Source: Lachnospiraceae bacterium | GTDB lineage: Bacteria; Bacillota; Clostridia; Lachnospirales; Lachnospiraceae | DNA length: 64,000 nt | Assembly: GCA_017461725.1 (NCBI GenBank) | Contig: JAFTXG010000031.1 | Span: 219,054 to 283,053, forward strand | Reading direction: 5' to 3' | In this document: positions 1 to 8,614 of the stretch, piece after piece | Position numbering within the stretch: position 1 is the first letter of the stretch | Layout of the letters: each line of letters starts with the position of its first letter | Notes under the pieces: generated by a model | Databases searched by the model: none | Told to the model about the DNA's origin: nothing | What the model saw: the letters and a program-made list of their open reading frames with translations, nothing else | Position numbers and translations under genes: made by a program

Positions 1-1
1 G

Positions 2-595
2 TGGAAGCGGTTCGCGCAGACAGTCACTTATATGCCTCATTTCATCTCAACCGTGGTATTGGTTGGTATGATGTCCGTTATGTTTGCACCAAAATCCGGC
101 GTCATTAACACCGTGTTGTCCTGGCTTGGCGGTTCGGGAAGTACCTATTTCATGGGAAAGGCTGAGTATTTCCCTCACATGTATGTGTGGAGCGGTGTAT
201 GGCAGGGCATGGGATGGGGGTCCATCATCTACATGGCGGCGCTGGCCGGCGTTGATCCCAGTCTGCACGAGGCGGCGATGATCGACGGTGCAAATAAGTT
301 CCAGCGGGTGCTTCATGTGGATCTGCCGACGATCATGCCTACGGTAGCCATCATGCTGATCATGAACTGTGGTAAGCTGTTGAATGTAGGTTATGAGAAG
401 GTTTACCTGATGCAGAATGACTTGAATATGACTTATGCAGAGGTTATCTCCACTTATGTATATAAGATGGGTCTGGGAAATCAGAGATACAGCTATTCCA
501 CGGCAATCGGACTGTTTAACAATGTTGTCAGCTTTATCTTCCTGATCATTGTCAATAAGATCGTTAAGAAGCTGAGCGGATCGGGTCTGTGGTAA
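2..595 (+). CDS. carbohydrate ABC transporter permease, LplB-like (5' truncated)
   Basis: This is a membrane-spanning subunit of a carbohydrate importer. The frame is open from base 2 (WKRFAQTVTYMPHF...), so the gene begins outside the window and 197 residues are visible. Upstream of the first internal ATG (base 32) the residues already match the family, so that ATG is not the start. About 105 residues before the C-terminus lies the EAA loop (EAAMIDGANKF, then P), which in this family docks on the ATPase. Hydrophobic segments flank it. A second permease gene begins 12 bp after the stop and a lipoprotein gene follows, giving the usual LplB-LplC-LipO order. No ATPase gene is seen; such importers often share an MsmK-type ATPase. 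The substrate cannot be read from sequence. Confidence 0.9.
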   Translation, partial: WKRFAQTVTYMPHFISTVVLVGMMSVMFAPKSGVINTVLSWLGGSGSTYFMGKAEYFPHMYVWSGVWQGMGWGSIIYMAALAGVDPSLHEAAMIDGANKFQRVLHVDLPTIMPTVAIMLIMNCGKLLNVGYEKVYLMQNDLNMTYAEVISTYVYKMGLGNQRYSYSTAIGLFNNVVSFIFLIIVNKIVKKLSGSGLW

Positions 596-607
596 GGAGG
601 AACGGTA

Positions 608-1540
608 ATGGGTAAAATGAAAGTAAAGACGGACAGAACAAATAAAATTAACAGCCGTTCATGGGATGATATTGTTTACACCTGGATAACAAGAATATTT
701 CTGATCATTATGGTGGCGGTTACACTGTACCCGGTGTACTTTGTCGTGGTGGCATCCTTTTCCAGCCCCATGTATGTAAATAACGGAACCTTTCTGATCT
801 TCCCGAAGGGCTTTACGCTGAAGGGATATACGGAGGTGTTCAGAGATGAGCGAATCTGGATCGGTTATGGCAATACGATTTTGTACACGGTGTGCGGAAC
901 GATTTTTGGTACGGCAGTTACCCTGCTGGCGGGATATGCGCTTTCCAGAAAGGATCTCCCGGGACGCTCCGTCATCATGAAGCTTATGGTGTTCACCATG
1001 TATTTCAGCGGCGGTATGATTCCCTTTTATTTGATCGTGAAGGGGCTGGGACTTCTGGATACCAGATTTTCCATGATTATTCTGGGCAGCCTTTCCGTGT
1101 ATAATATTATTGTAGTCCGTTCCTTTATGGCCAGCAATATTCCGGACGAGCTGTTTGATGCGGCGACCATAGATGGATGCGGAAACGGCAGATTTTTCAT
1201 GCAGATCGTCGTACCGCTGTCCAAGGCGGTCATTGCGGTAATCGTCCTTTATATTGCCGTGTCCAAATGGAACTCCTATTTTAACGCGCTGTTGTTTTTG
1301 TCGGATACAGACAAATATCCGCTGCAGGTTTTCCTGAGACAGATATTGCTGGCCGGCGAGGCGATGCTCAACGATACAGAGACTCTGCTGGATCAGCAGG
1401 CAGCGGCGGAGCTTCGAAACATGGCGATGGTGGTCAAATACAGTGTCATTGTGGTGGCGACCGCACCCATCATCTGTGTATATCCCTTTATCCAGAAATA
1501 TTTTGTTAAGGGTGTTATGATCGGAAGCGTGAAAGGTTAG
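608..1540 (+). CDS. carbohydrate ABC transporter permease, LplC/YtcP-like
   Basis: This is the second membrane subunit of the importer, 310 residues, close to the usual family length. A strong Shine-Dalgarno AAGGAGG (594-600) sits 7 bp before the ATG. About six transmembrane segments are visible, starting near residue 27. The EAA-type loop is DAATIDGCGNGRFF followed by PLSK. The C-terminal sequence ending in VKGVMIGSVKG is typical of LplC/YtcP proteins. It follows the first permease by 12 bp and precedes the solute-binding lipoprotein by 125 bp, so the three are expected to be one operon. Family assignment is firm; substrate is unknown. Confidence 0.92.
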   Translation: MGKMKVKTDRTNKINSRSWDDIVYTWITRIFLIIMVAVTLYPVYFVVVASFSSPMYVNNGTFLIFPKGFTLKGYTEVFRDERIWIGYGNTILYTVCGTIFGTAVTLLAGYALSRKDLPGRSVIMKLMVFTMYFSGGMIPFYLIVKGLGLLDTRFSMIILGSLSVYNIIVVRSFMASNIPDELFDAATIDGCGNGRFFMQIVVPLSKAVIAVIVLYIAVSKWNSYFNALLFLSDTDKYPLQVFLRQILLAGEAMLNDTETLLDQQAAAELRNMAMVVKYSVIVVATAPIICVYPFIQKYFVKGVMIGSVKG

Positions 1541-1665
1541 GTAAAAAAATGTAAAATCACCTCCCGCCCAAGTGTGCGGTGCACAGCACCCTTTGGCGGC
1601 TTGCCGGAACGTTTTCGGTGAAGAATGTGGGGATTTTTATAAAGAAATACAGGAGGAAGTATTGT

Positions 1666-3357
1666 ATGAAGAAAAGAATTGCAGCACTGTTTCTTGTTCT
1701 GTCTATGGCAGCCGCCATGTTTGCCGGATGCGCAAACACTTCTGTTGACGAGACGAAGGGAAACACTGAGGCTCCTGCTGAGCAGACAAAGGCACCTGAG
1801 GACGATCAGGCAACTGATGGTACTCAGGAAACCGAAGCAGCAGGTATCCCGGTGGATTATTTTGCCGGAACTGAGCTTACCATTGCGGTAAAGAAGCACA
1901 ACTATGATACCGGCGAGAGCTGGGGTGACAAGCCTGCCATGAAGGCTGCCGAGGAAGCTACCGGCATCAAGATTAACTGGATCATGATCGATTCCGGCCA
2001 GAGCGAGCGAATCAACGCAATGCTGGCAGGTGATATGCCCGATGCATTTATCGGTAATATGATCAAAGCAAATACCATTGCCGCGAACATGGATCTGTTC
2101 TATGATTTGTCCGAGGAGGGTCTGCTGGAGACTTATGCTCCCGATGCGCTGGAGGATATTAAACAACTGAACGGTGGTCTGGATCTGATCACCTGGCCGG
2201 ACGGAAGTATCCGTTCACTGATCACTAACGACGAGTGTAACTATAACAATGATGCGGAAGGTATCATGGTTATCAATAAGGCATGGCTGGACAAGCTGGG
2301 CCTGGGAATCCCCAAGACGGCAGATGAGTTTTACAATGTACTCTGCGCATTCCGTGACAATGATATGGACGGCGACGGAGATCCCACCAACGAGATTCCT
2401 TTCAACTCAACAGAGAAATTCTGGGCAGGAAAAATTATTCAGGGTGCTAACTCTTGGGGAATTGCCGGCTATAACAACTCTGTAAAGTCACACTATTTCC
2501 AGTTAAAGGACGGCAAGGTTACCTCTACTGTTGATACAGATGAGTTCCGCGCATACCTGGAGTTCTACCACAAGCTGATGGATGAGGGCCTGCTGAATAT
2601 GGACTGTTTCTCTGAGACCAATGATCAGAGAAGTGCAAAGCTGCTGTCCGGCAACGTAGGAGTATTCTGGAGCTGGACACCTCAGGACGTAGGTGATCTG
2701 GAGCTGGCGAAGGATTATGTGACTCTGCCTCCTTTCCAGGCACTGGAAGGCGTTGAGCCCGTTAAGTCCGGAACCAGAGATAAGGAAACCTTCTATAACA
2801 ATGGTTTTGTTATCTCCGCTGAATGCGAAAATGTGGAAGCTCTGCTGCACTGGTGGAATTATCTCTCCAGCTCTACCGAGATGAAGTACTTTGTAAAGTT
2901 TGGCGAGAAGGGAACTTCTTGGGATATCGATGCAAACGGCAATGTTTATCTGAAGAGACCCGATGATATCACAGAGGACTTCACTGAGAGCAATCATCAC
3001 TATACCTATGGATGGTCTTCTTACAGCCCTCTGATCCTGAAGGAAGAGCTTCCGGTTGTGGATACCAGTGATCCCTACGATTCTACCGCATGGCGTACTC
3101 TGATGGTGGATGAAGTGTATGATATGCTTCCCACGGATACCTTCAGTACGAAGAAGTTTGTGTCCCCTGAGGCGGAGGATGAAAAAGATTTCATCGAGGA
3201 TGAGCTGGACGCATACCTTACTAACTTTGTGGCAACCAGTATTGTTGAAGGTGTTACCGACGATTCCTGGAATGCTCATCTGGAGCAGCTGAAGACTGTT
3301 CAGTACTACGAGTGGCTGGAGTGGTATCAGAAGTACATCGACGGAACTCTGGAATAA
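1666..3357 (+). CDS. extracellular solute-binding lipoprotein of sugar ABC importer (LipO-type)
   Basis: This is the ligand receptor of the importer, 563 residues, anchored to the outer face of the membrane. I chose the ATG at 1666 because AGGAGG stands 10 bp upstream and the resulting N-terminus is a lipoprotein signal: MKKR, a hydrophobic stretch, then FAGC with the lipidated Cys22. A Thr/Glu/Pro-rich linker follows (residues about 24-58). The body resembles family-1 solute-binding proteins that pair with LplB/LplC. A DxDxDGDP-like acidic loop (NDMDGDGDP) may bind calcium. A longer reading frame starts at 1579, but it would put residues before the signal peptide and has no ribosome site. 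A terminator-like hairpin follows 38 bp after the stop. Confidence 0.93.
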   Translation: MKKRIAALFLVLSMAAAMFAGCANTSVDETKGNTEAPAEQTKAPEDDQATDGTQETEAAGIPVDYFAGTELTIAVKKHNYDTGESWGDKPAMKAAEEATGIKINWIMIDSGQSERINAMLAGDMPDAFIGNMIKANTIAANMDLFYDLSEEGLLETYAPDALEDIKQLNGGLDLITWPDGSIRSLITNDECNYNNDAEGIMVINKAWLDKLGLGIPKTADEFYNVLCAFRDNDMDGDGDPTNEIPFNSTEKFWAGKIIQGANSWGIAGYNNSVKSHYFQLKDGKVTSTVDTDEFRAYLEFYHKLMDEGLLNMDCFSETNDQRSAKLLSGNVGVFWSWTPQDVGDLELAKDYVTLPPFQALEGVEPVKSGTRDKETFYNNGFVISAECENVEALLHWWNYLSSSTEMKYFVKFGEKGTSWDIDANGNVYLKRPDDITEDFTESNHHYTYGWSSYSPLILKEELPVVDTSDPYDSTAWRTLMVDEVYDMLPTDTFSTKKFVSPEAEDEKDFIEDELDAYLTNFVATSIVEGVTDDSWNAHLEQLKTVQYYEWLEWYQKYIDGTLE

Positions 3358-3395
3358 CCCACCGAATGGATGAGTAATTTATAATTGAAAAATGC

Positions 3396-3448
3396 GGCCG
3401 GCAGTGTAGGAACTGATTTTTAATCGGGATATGCTGCCGGTCGTTTTG
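3396..3448 (+). terminator. hairpin with short T run after the solute-binding gene
   Basis: GGCCGGCAG (3396-3404) pairs with CTGCCGGTC (3434-3442), followed by GTTTTGT. The loop is long (29 nt) and the T run is interrupted. It may only partly stop transcription, so the next gene could still be read from the same promoter. Confidence 0.55.
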
Positions 3449-3488
3449 TCTGAACATCCATTTAACTGTGAGAAAGGAGCAGAGCATT

Positions 3489-4553
3489 ATGAATTACGTG
3501 GGAAAAGGTGAGGCAAGTCTTACATTTACGCTGTTCTCCGACTTCCATTACAAGGCGAAAATGTACCCCACAACCATTGCAGACTTGAAATCTATCCTGG
3601 ATCGCGCAGATAAAAGCAATTCCGCGTTTGTTATGTCCGCGGGCGATTTCTGCAACGATGCCCTGGGCTCTCCTGAGCTGTTCAGCACTTACCACAATTA
3701 TTATACACAGGAGGGTGAGCTGCTCAGGGCGTACAACATTTATGGTAATCATGAACTGGAATCCACAGGCAACTCTATGGAGGTCGTGACGGCACTTTTA
3801 ACCAACGATAGTTCCGTTGTCTGGGGAACCACCGACGGCAGTTATGATTCCAGCGTGGGATATTACTACTTTGAGTCCAACGGCTTTCGAGTCGTGTGCA
3901 CGGACAACAACTATTCCTGGAATCCCACAGGAGAATACTGGGAGCACAACAGAACGAAAAGCTATGGGGCGCCCAGCGGCAATACCAGCACCTATTCCCT
4001 GGGACCGGAGCAGCTTGCGTGGCTGGAGCGAGTGCTTACCGATGCAGCGGATCAGGATATTCCCTGTATTATCGTAGAGCATTCTGCCTCAGCCGAGGTC
4101 AGTGGAATCTGTCGGAAAGTAAATGCTATTAATTCCGGAACCGTGCTCATGTGCATATCCGGACATACGCATACCGACGAACAGAAGCTGGACGATGGCG
4201 TATTCCATCTGGTATGCAATACGACGCGCAACGGCAGATGGATCGACGGAGGCACCGCACACTACACAAGTGAACATACTTTCATGTATGAAGATTATGA
4301 TGATGAGGGCAGCCTGCTCAGTACCTATGAGATGGAATTGGGCAGTCTCAAACAGGGCAGCAATACCTGGTTTTTTACTGAGCCGCTGAGCGCAGTCATT
4401 ACGATTAACAAGGATGGCGTAATTGTTGTTGACGGCTGCGAAAGCTCATGGGCATATGATATTGTTCCGGTGACGGCGGGCGAAAACTGTGTACCCCGCA
4501 TTTCCTCGGGCACCTACCGGGTATGTGATATGCCGGGAGACGATATGGCTTAG
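3489..4553 (+). CDS. metallophosphoesterase, calcineurin-like
   Basis: This is a two-metal phosphoesterase of 354 residues. The motifs appear in order: SDFH (DxH, near residue 17), AGDF (GDxx), GNHE, EHS and GHTH, which together bind two divalent metals in this superfamily. I chose the ATG at 3489 because GAAAGGAG stands 9 bp upstream; a GTG at 3468 lacks a site. No signal peptide is seen, so it probably acts in the cytoplasm. It lies directly after the importer genes, so it may remove phosphate from an imported or phosphorylated ligand. That role is inference. The C-terminal 70 residues do not belong to the catalytic domain and are not recognised. Confidence 0.88.
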   Translation: MNYVGKGEASLTFTLFSDFHYKAKMYPTTIADLKSILDRADKSNSAFVMSAGDFCNDALGSPELFSTYHNYYTQEGELLRAYNIYGNHELESTGNSMEVVTALLTNDSSVVWGTTDGSYDSSVGYYYFESNGFRVVCTDNNYSWNPTGEYWEHNRTKSYGAPSGNTSTYSLGPEQLAWLERVLTDAADQDIPCIIVEHSASAEVSGICRKVNAINSGTVLMCISGHTHTDEQKLDDGVFHLVCNTTRNGRWIDGGTAHYTSEHTFMYEDYDDEGSLLSTYEMELGSLKQGSNTWFFTEPLSAVITINKDGVIVVDGCESSWAYDIVPVTAGENCVPRISSGTYRVCDMPGDDMA

Positions 4554-4693
4554 AGAATCCGCTGCTTGCTTTTAAAAGGAAAGCAGAAAATAAGAATGTG
4601 ATTGAAAAATGAAAGGTGTTTGTATTTTGGGGATAAGGTGAAATTATTCACAAAAATACATCTTTTAGACTAGATAATGGAAATATTATGTGC

Positions 4694-4699
4694 TATACT
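4694..4699 (+). promoter_or_regulatory. extended -10 element for the metV-rnfC2 operon
   Basis: TATACT preceded by TGC gives an extended -10 (TGnTATACT). No good -35 is visible 17 bp upstream (TAGATA). Transcription from here would create a leader of about 190 nt holding the 25-bp hairpin. Confidence 0.4.
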
Positions 4700-4750
4700 T
4701 AAGCTTGAACTAATTGTAGACTTGATTTATTTGTTTTTATGTTTTTCATT

Positions 4751-4819
4751 ACTGTCGATTGACAAGGGGATACATATCCAAGATAGTTCTGCCGATGTGT
4801 TTCCTTGTCAATCGACGGT
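4751..4819 (+). promoter_or_regulatory. 25-bp leader hairpin upstream of the MetV-RnfC2 gene
   Basis: Positions 4751-4775 pair with 4795-4819, leaving a 19-nt loop. Fourteen pairs are a perfect inverted repeat (4754-4767 with 4803-4816). The rest include G-U pairs, as expected for RNA. No T run follows, so it is not a classic terminator. The rest of the 340-bp gap 4554-4894 shows only an A+T-rich promoter-like stretch and a 246-bp frame with no ribosome site that I do not accept as a gene. It does not match the tetrahydrofolate or SAM riboswitch motifs that I know. Confidence 0.65.
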
Positions 4820-4894
4820 CCGTGCAGAGGTTGAAAAATACAAAAGACAGATAAGGAAAAGGCTCGGAAATCATTCTATAAGGAAGGTGAGCAA

Positions 4895-6859
4895 TTGGAG
4901 AACTATACCAAGTATAAGCTGAAAGGAAGCGACGAACTGACATCCTTACTGGCTGATAAGGACAATCTGTTCGTTATTGCTTGTAACAAGTGCTTCAAGG
5001 AATTTGAGACCGTGGACGAGCCGGATCTCGGCGAGTTTGAGAAGCTTGCTTCTGAGCTCGGAAAGACCGTTACCGGTACCGTTAAGGTCGACTTTTTGTG
5101 CAATAAAACCCTGACAGAGAAGAAACTCACTGATCTGATCCCCGAGGGAACCGATCATGTGGTTGTGATCTCCTGTGGACTGGGTATTCAGACCGTTGCG
5201 GATCTGACAGGAAAATCTGTCGTTGCAGCCAGCAATTCACTGAACTACACCGGCCATCACGGCATGGCACTGACCAAGAAGGCATGTGACGCATGTGCAC
5301 AGTGCTACCTGAACGTGACCGGCGGTATCTGCCCCATTGTTGACTGCTCCAAGAGCCTGGTTAACGGCCAGTGCGGCGGCGCAAAGAATGGCAAGTGTGA
5401 AGTAGACGGAGATAAGGACTGCGCATGGGAGAAGATCTATCAGAGACTGGCTAAGCAGGGCCGTCTTGAGGAGTTCTTAAATCAGCCCGTACAGCTGCGC
5501 GATTACTCCAAGGTTAACTTTAAGGTGATCAATGATTATGTAAAGGCGATCCGTGAGGAGCGATTTGAGGGATATTACGGCGGTATCCATCCTTCAGAGC
5601 GCAAGGAATTCAGCGAGCACATCGATCTGGTGAGATTCCCCGAGCCTAAGACCGTGGTGATTCCGCTGTCCATGCACGCAGGTGCTCCCGCTAATCCCAT
5701 CGTTGAGGTTGGCGACACCGTTAAGGTTGGACAGAAGATCGGTGAGGCAGCAGGCTTCATCAGCGCACCTGTTCACTCCAGCGTGAGCGGTACTGTAGTG
5801 GCGATCGAGAATCGTCCTCATGCAACCAGAGGCGTTTGCCTGTCTGTTGTGATCGAGTCTGACGGAAAGGATACTCTGCACGAGTCCGTACAGCCTCACA
5901 AGTCTCTTGAGGAGCTTACCCCCGACGAGATCATCGATATCGTTAAGGAGAGCGGTATCGTTGGTATGGGTGGAGCAGGCTTCCCTACCTTTGTTAAGTT
6001 AAAACCCGCACAGCCCGTGGACACCATTCTGCTGAACGGCTGTGAGTGTGAGCCTCTGCTGACCGCAGACCACCGACTGCTCCTGGCTTACGCTGACGAC
6101 ATCGTATTCGGTCTGAAGGCGATGCTGAAGGCTACCGGCGCGGAGAAGGGTATCATCGTTATTGAGGATAACAAGCAGGATGCCATCGAGGTGATGCAGG
6201 CTAAGGTTGCAGATGTTGAGAATATTGAAGTATGTGTTGCCAAGACCAAGTACCCTCAGGGCGCTGAGAAGATGCTGATCAAGCGCGTGCTGAAGAGACA
6301 GGTTCCCAGCGGCGGTCTTCCCGCACACGTTGGCGTTGTTGTAGGCAATGTCAGCACCACCAAGGCGATCGCTGACGCGATCAAGACCGGTATGCCTCTG
6401 ATCGAGCGTATCGTTACCGTTACCGGCGAGCGTGTAAAGAACCCCGGCAACTTCATCGTGAAGATCGGTACCAGTGCGAAGGAGCTGATCGACTACTGCG
6501 GCGGCACTGTTGGCGACAAGGAGATCACCTTCAAGGCCGGCGGTCCCATGATGGGCTTCGTTCTTTCCGATATCGACGTTCCCGTGATGAAGGGATCCAA
6601 CGGCTTTATCGCCATCGACACCGATCACACCGAGGAGCAGCCTTGTATCAAGTGTGGACGCTGCGTGGATGTCTGTCCGATGGAGCTCTCCCCTCTGTAC
6701 TTCGCAAAGTATGCGGATGAGGGCAACTGGAAGGGCATGCTGGAGATGAATGTCAGAGATTGTATGGAGTGCAGATGCTGCGAGTACATCTGTTCCTCCA
6801 AGATTCCGTTGATCAGCAAGATCAGAGCCGGAAAAAAAGCGATTATGGAGATGAAGTGA
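4895..6859 (+). CDS. MetV-RnfC2 fusion: electron-input subunit of methylene-THF reductase complex
   Basis: The protein has 654 residues in two parts. Residues about 1-205 are a MetV-like (methylene-THF reductase C-terminal domain) module with a cysteine cluster CDACAQC...GGICPIVDCSKS...GQCGG...GKC. Residues about 215-654 are RnfC-like: a barrel domain, the FMN/NADH motif GMGGAGFPT, NGCECEP, and two [4Fe-4S] motifs, CIKCGRCVDVCP (Cys584-594) and CMECRCCEYIC (Cys623-633). In acetogens a separate RnfC2 feeds electrons to MetV-MetF; here it is fused to an extra MetV copy. The start is the TTG at 4895, with AAGGAAGGTGA just upstream; no ATG fits. The stop is 1 bp before metV, so the two are translationally linked. 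No membrane segment is seen. Confidence 0.85.
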   Translation: MENYTKYKLKGSDELTSLLADKDNLFVIACNKCFKEFETVDEPDLGEFEKLASELGKTVTGTVKVDFLCNKTLTEKKLTDLIPEGTDHVVVISCGLGIQTVADLTGKSVVAASNSLNYTGHHGMALTKKACDACAQCYLNVTGGICPIVDCSKSLVNGQCGGAKNGKCEVDGDKDCAWEKIYQRLAKQGRLEEFLNQPVQLRDYSKVNFKVINDYVKAIREERFEGYYGGIHPSERKEFSEHIDLVRFPEPKTVVIPLSMHAGAPANPIVEVGDTVKVGQKIGEAAGFISAPVHSSVSGTVVAIENRPHATRGVCLSVVIESDGKDTLHESVQPHKSLEELTPDEIIDIVKESGIVGMGGAGFPTFVKLKPAQPVDTILLNGCECEPLLTADHRLLLAYADDIVFGLKAMLKATGAEKGIIVIEDNKQDAIEVMQAKVADVENIEVCVAKTKYPQGAEKMLIKRVLKRQVPSGGLPAHVGVVVGNVSTTKAIADAIKTGMPLIERIVTVTGERVKNPGNFIVKIGTSAKELIDYCGGTVGDKEITFKAGGPMMGFVLSDIDVPVMKGSNGFIAIDTDHTEEQPCIKCGRCVDVCPMELSPLYFAKYADEGNWKGMLEMNVRDCMECRCCEYICSSKIPLISKIRAGKKAIMEMK

Positions 6860-6860
6860 T

Positions 6861-7481
6861 ATGTTAATTACCCAATTAAAATCTAAGGAAACTATCGTAT
6901 CACTGGTGAGCGGAAAAGCATTTATCATTAATTGCCAGGGATGCAAGGAAGTCAGCTTCCCCGAGAAAGAGGTTAAAGAGCTCCAGAAAGAGCTGGTGGC
7001 TGACGGTAAGGTGACCGGAATCATTACTACCGATTACATATGCAATCCGAAAAATATGGTGCTGCGTCTTCAGCCTTACATGGCTGAGATTGAAGCTGCG
7101 GATACCATTCTGGTATTCTCCTGCGGCGTAGGTGTTCAGACCGTAGCAGAGTATTTTGAGGAGAAAAAGGTGTGCGCATGCTGCGACACCATCGAGCTTC
7201 CCGGATATCAGGGCGTTACTCCCCTCGAGCACGACTGTGATCAGTGCGGCGAGTGCTACCTGAATCTGACCGGCGGCATCTGCCCCATCACCGCTTGCTC
7301 CAAGAGCCTGGTAAACGGCCAGTGCGGCGGTTCCAAGAACGGCAAGTGTGAGGTGGATCCCAACATGGAGTGTGGCTGGGAGCGCATCTACAGACGTCTC
7401 GAGAAGCTGGGCCGTCTGGATCTAATCAAGTGCCCTACTCAGGTGCGCAATTACGCAACTGACGATGAGGTAAAGAAGTAA
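6861..7481 (+). CDS. metV: MetV, methylene-THF reductase zinc/iron subunit
   Basis: This 206-residue protein is the MetV-type partner of MetF. Its cysteine block, CDQCGECYLNLTGGICP...CSKSLVNGQCGG...GKCEV, is nearly the same as the one in the N-terminal part of the preceding fusion gene, so the two arose by duplication. In known MetVF complexes MetV bridges the electron-input subunit and the FMN-bearing MetF. The ATG follows the upstream stop by 1 bp, with GGAGATG overlapping the end of the upstream gene as ribosome site. metF lies 104 bp downstream across a small hairpin. The likely product acts in the cytoplasm in one-carbon metabolism. Confidence 0.85.
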   Translation: MLITQLKSKETIVSLVSGKAFIINCQGCKEVSFPEKEVKELQKELVADGKVTGIITTDYICNPKNMVLRLQPYMAEIEAADTILVFSCGVGVQTVAEYFEEKKVCACCDTIELPGYQGVTPLEHDCDQCGECYLNLTGGICPITACSKSLVNGQCGGSKNGKCEVDPNMECGWERIYRRLEKLGRLDLIKCPTQVRNYATDDEVKK

Positions 7482-7501
7482 GTAACTGACGTAAAGCCGA
7501 T

Positions 7502-7542
7502 ATTCATGGTTCGGTGCATGGGAGCATGCCCTCTCCGTGAAT
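7502..7542 (+). other. intercistronic hairpin between metV and metF
   Basis: ATTCATGG (7502-7509) pairs with CCGTGAAT (7535-7542), and a nested GCATG/CATGC stem with a GGAG loop sits inside. There is no T run. It may set relative mRNA levels of metV and metF. Confidence 0.5.
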
Positions 7543-7585
7543 GGCGTTCGGAGCTTTAAAATATAATAAGTAGGAGCGAAAAATA

Positions 7586-8464
7586 ATGAAAATTACTGAG
7601 TTATTTAAGCAGGGTGAATTTGTAGTTTCCGCAGAAGTAGGCCCGCCCAAGGGAATCAATGTTGATCATCTGGTAGAGGAAGCAAAGACTTACCTCAGCG
7701 GGATCACCGCAGTAAACGTAACCGATAACCAGTCTTCCGTAATGCGTCTCGGTTCTCTGGCTACCTGTAAGGTGCTGAAGGATGCTGGTTTGACCCCCAT
7801 CTATCAGCTGACCTGCCGTGACAGAAACCGTATCGCACTGCAGTCTGATTTGCTCAGCGCAGCTATGCTGGGTATTGAGAACGTTCTGTGTCTGACCGGT
7901 GACCACACCAAGATGGGTGACCATCCCCAGGCAAAGCCCGTATTCGACCTGGATTCCGTATCCCTGCTTCACACCATTAAGCTGCTGGAGGAGGGCGTAG
8001 ACCTCGGCGGAAATAAGCTGGTAGGCGAGCCTCCCAAGTTTGCTAAGGGCGCAGTTGTTTCCCCTTGCAGCGATTCCGTTGACGCACAGCTGGCAAAGAT
8101 GGAGCGCAAGGTGGCAGCAGGTGCTGAGTACTTCCAGACTCAGGCTGTTTACGAGCCCGAGAAGTTCATTCAGTTCATGGAGAAGGCTAAGCAGTTTGGC
8201 GTGCCCGTACAGCTGGGTATCGTTATTCCTAAGTCCGCTGGTATGGCTAAGTTCATGAACGACAACGTAGCAGGTATCCACGTTCCCGATGAGATGCTCG
8301 CAGAGTTGAGAGCAGACAAGGAGAAGACCAAGGCTGGTATCACCGGTATCGAGATCGCTGCTCGTATCATCAAGGAGTGTAAGCCTTACTGCCAGGGTGT
8401 ACATATCATGGCACTGGGCTGGGAGTCCAAGGTTCCCGCACTGCTGGAGCTGGCAGGACTGTAA
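7586..8464 (+). CDS. metF: methylenetetrahydrofolate reductase, MetF
   Basis: This enzyme reduces 5,10-methylene-THF to 5-methyl-THF with a flavin cofactor; it serves methionine synthesis and, in acetogens, the methyl branch of the Wood-Ljungdahl pathway. It has 292 residues, the usual MetF barrel length. Family segments seen are the N-terminal EVGPPKG (in place of the classic EFFPP, with the catalytic-type Glu kept), the VTDNQ strand, LTCRDRNR, CLTGDH and FQTQAVY. A ribosome site TAGGAG lies 9 bp before the ATG. The two upstream genes supply the electron-transfer subunits. A perfect terminator follows. No other Wood-Ljungdahl gene is in the window, so use for acetogenesis is not shown. Confidence 0.94.
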   Translation: MKITELFKQGEFVVSAEVGPPKGINVDHLVEEAKTYLSGITAVNVTDNQSSVMRLGSLATCKVLKDAGLTPIYQLTCRDRNRIALQSDLLSAAMLGIENVLCLTGDHTKMGDHPQAKPVFDLDSVSLLHTIKLLEEGVDLGGNKLVGEPPKFAKGAVVSPCSDSVDAQLAKMERKVAAGAEYFQTQAVYEPEKFIQFMEKAKQFGVPVQLGIVIPKSAGMAKFMNDNVAGIHVPDEMLAELRADKEKTKAGITGIEIAARIIKECKPYCQGVHIMALGWESKVPALLELAGL

Positions 8465-8496
8465 TCCGTCAAGGACTAAAAAATAGTGATAAAATT

Positions 8497-8530
8497 ACTG
8501 CCGGCAGGGGTATCCTGCCGGCAGTTTTTA
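8497..8530 (+). terminator. Rho-independent terminator after metF
   Basis: CTGCCGGCAGG (8498-8508) and CCTGCCGGCAG (8514-8524) form a perfect 11-bp stem with a 5-nt loop followed by TTTTT. Confidence 0.95.
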
Positions 8531-8532
8531 CC

Positions 8533-8561
8533 TTGCAATTATAAGGGTTTGATAGTATAAT
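8533..8561 (+). promoter_or_regulatory. sigma-A type promoter of pgi
   Basis: TTGCAA (8533-8538), 17-bp spacer, TATAAT (8556-8561). It lies just after the metF terminator, so pgi is its own transcription unit. Confidence 0.85.
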
Positions 8562-8614
8562 CATACCAGTGAGATACTTTCAAACAGAAAGATCATCAAC
8601 AAGGAGGATTTATC

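Noticed and set aside
1579..1665. N-terminal extension of the first solute-binding protein
   Set aside because: It would place 29 residues before a clear lipoprotein signal and has no ribosome site.
4700..4894. Tetrahydrofolate or SAM riboswitch before the metV-rnfC2 gene
   Set aside because: None of the conserved motif blocks I know are present; only a simple long hairpin is seen.
4677..4922. 81-codon frame in the leader of the metV-rnfC2 operon
   Set aside because: It has no ribosome site and runs through the hairpin into the next gene in another frame.
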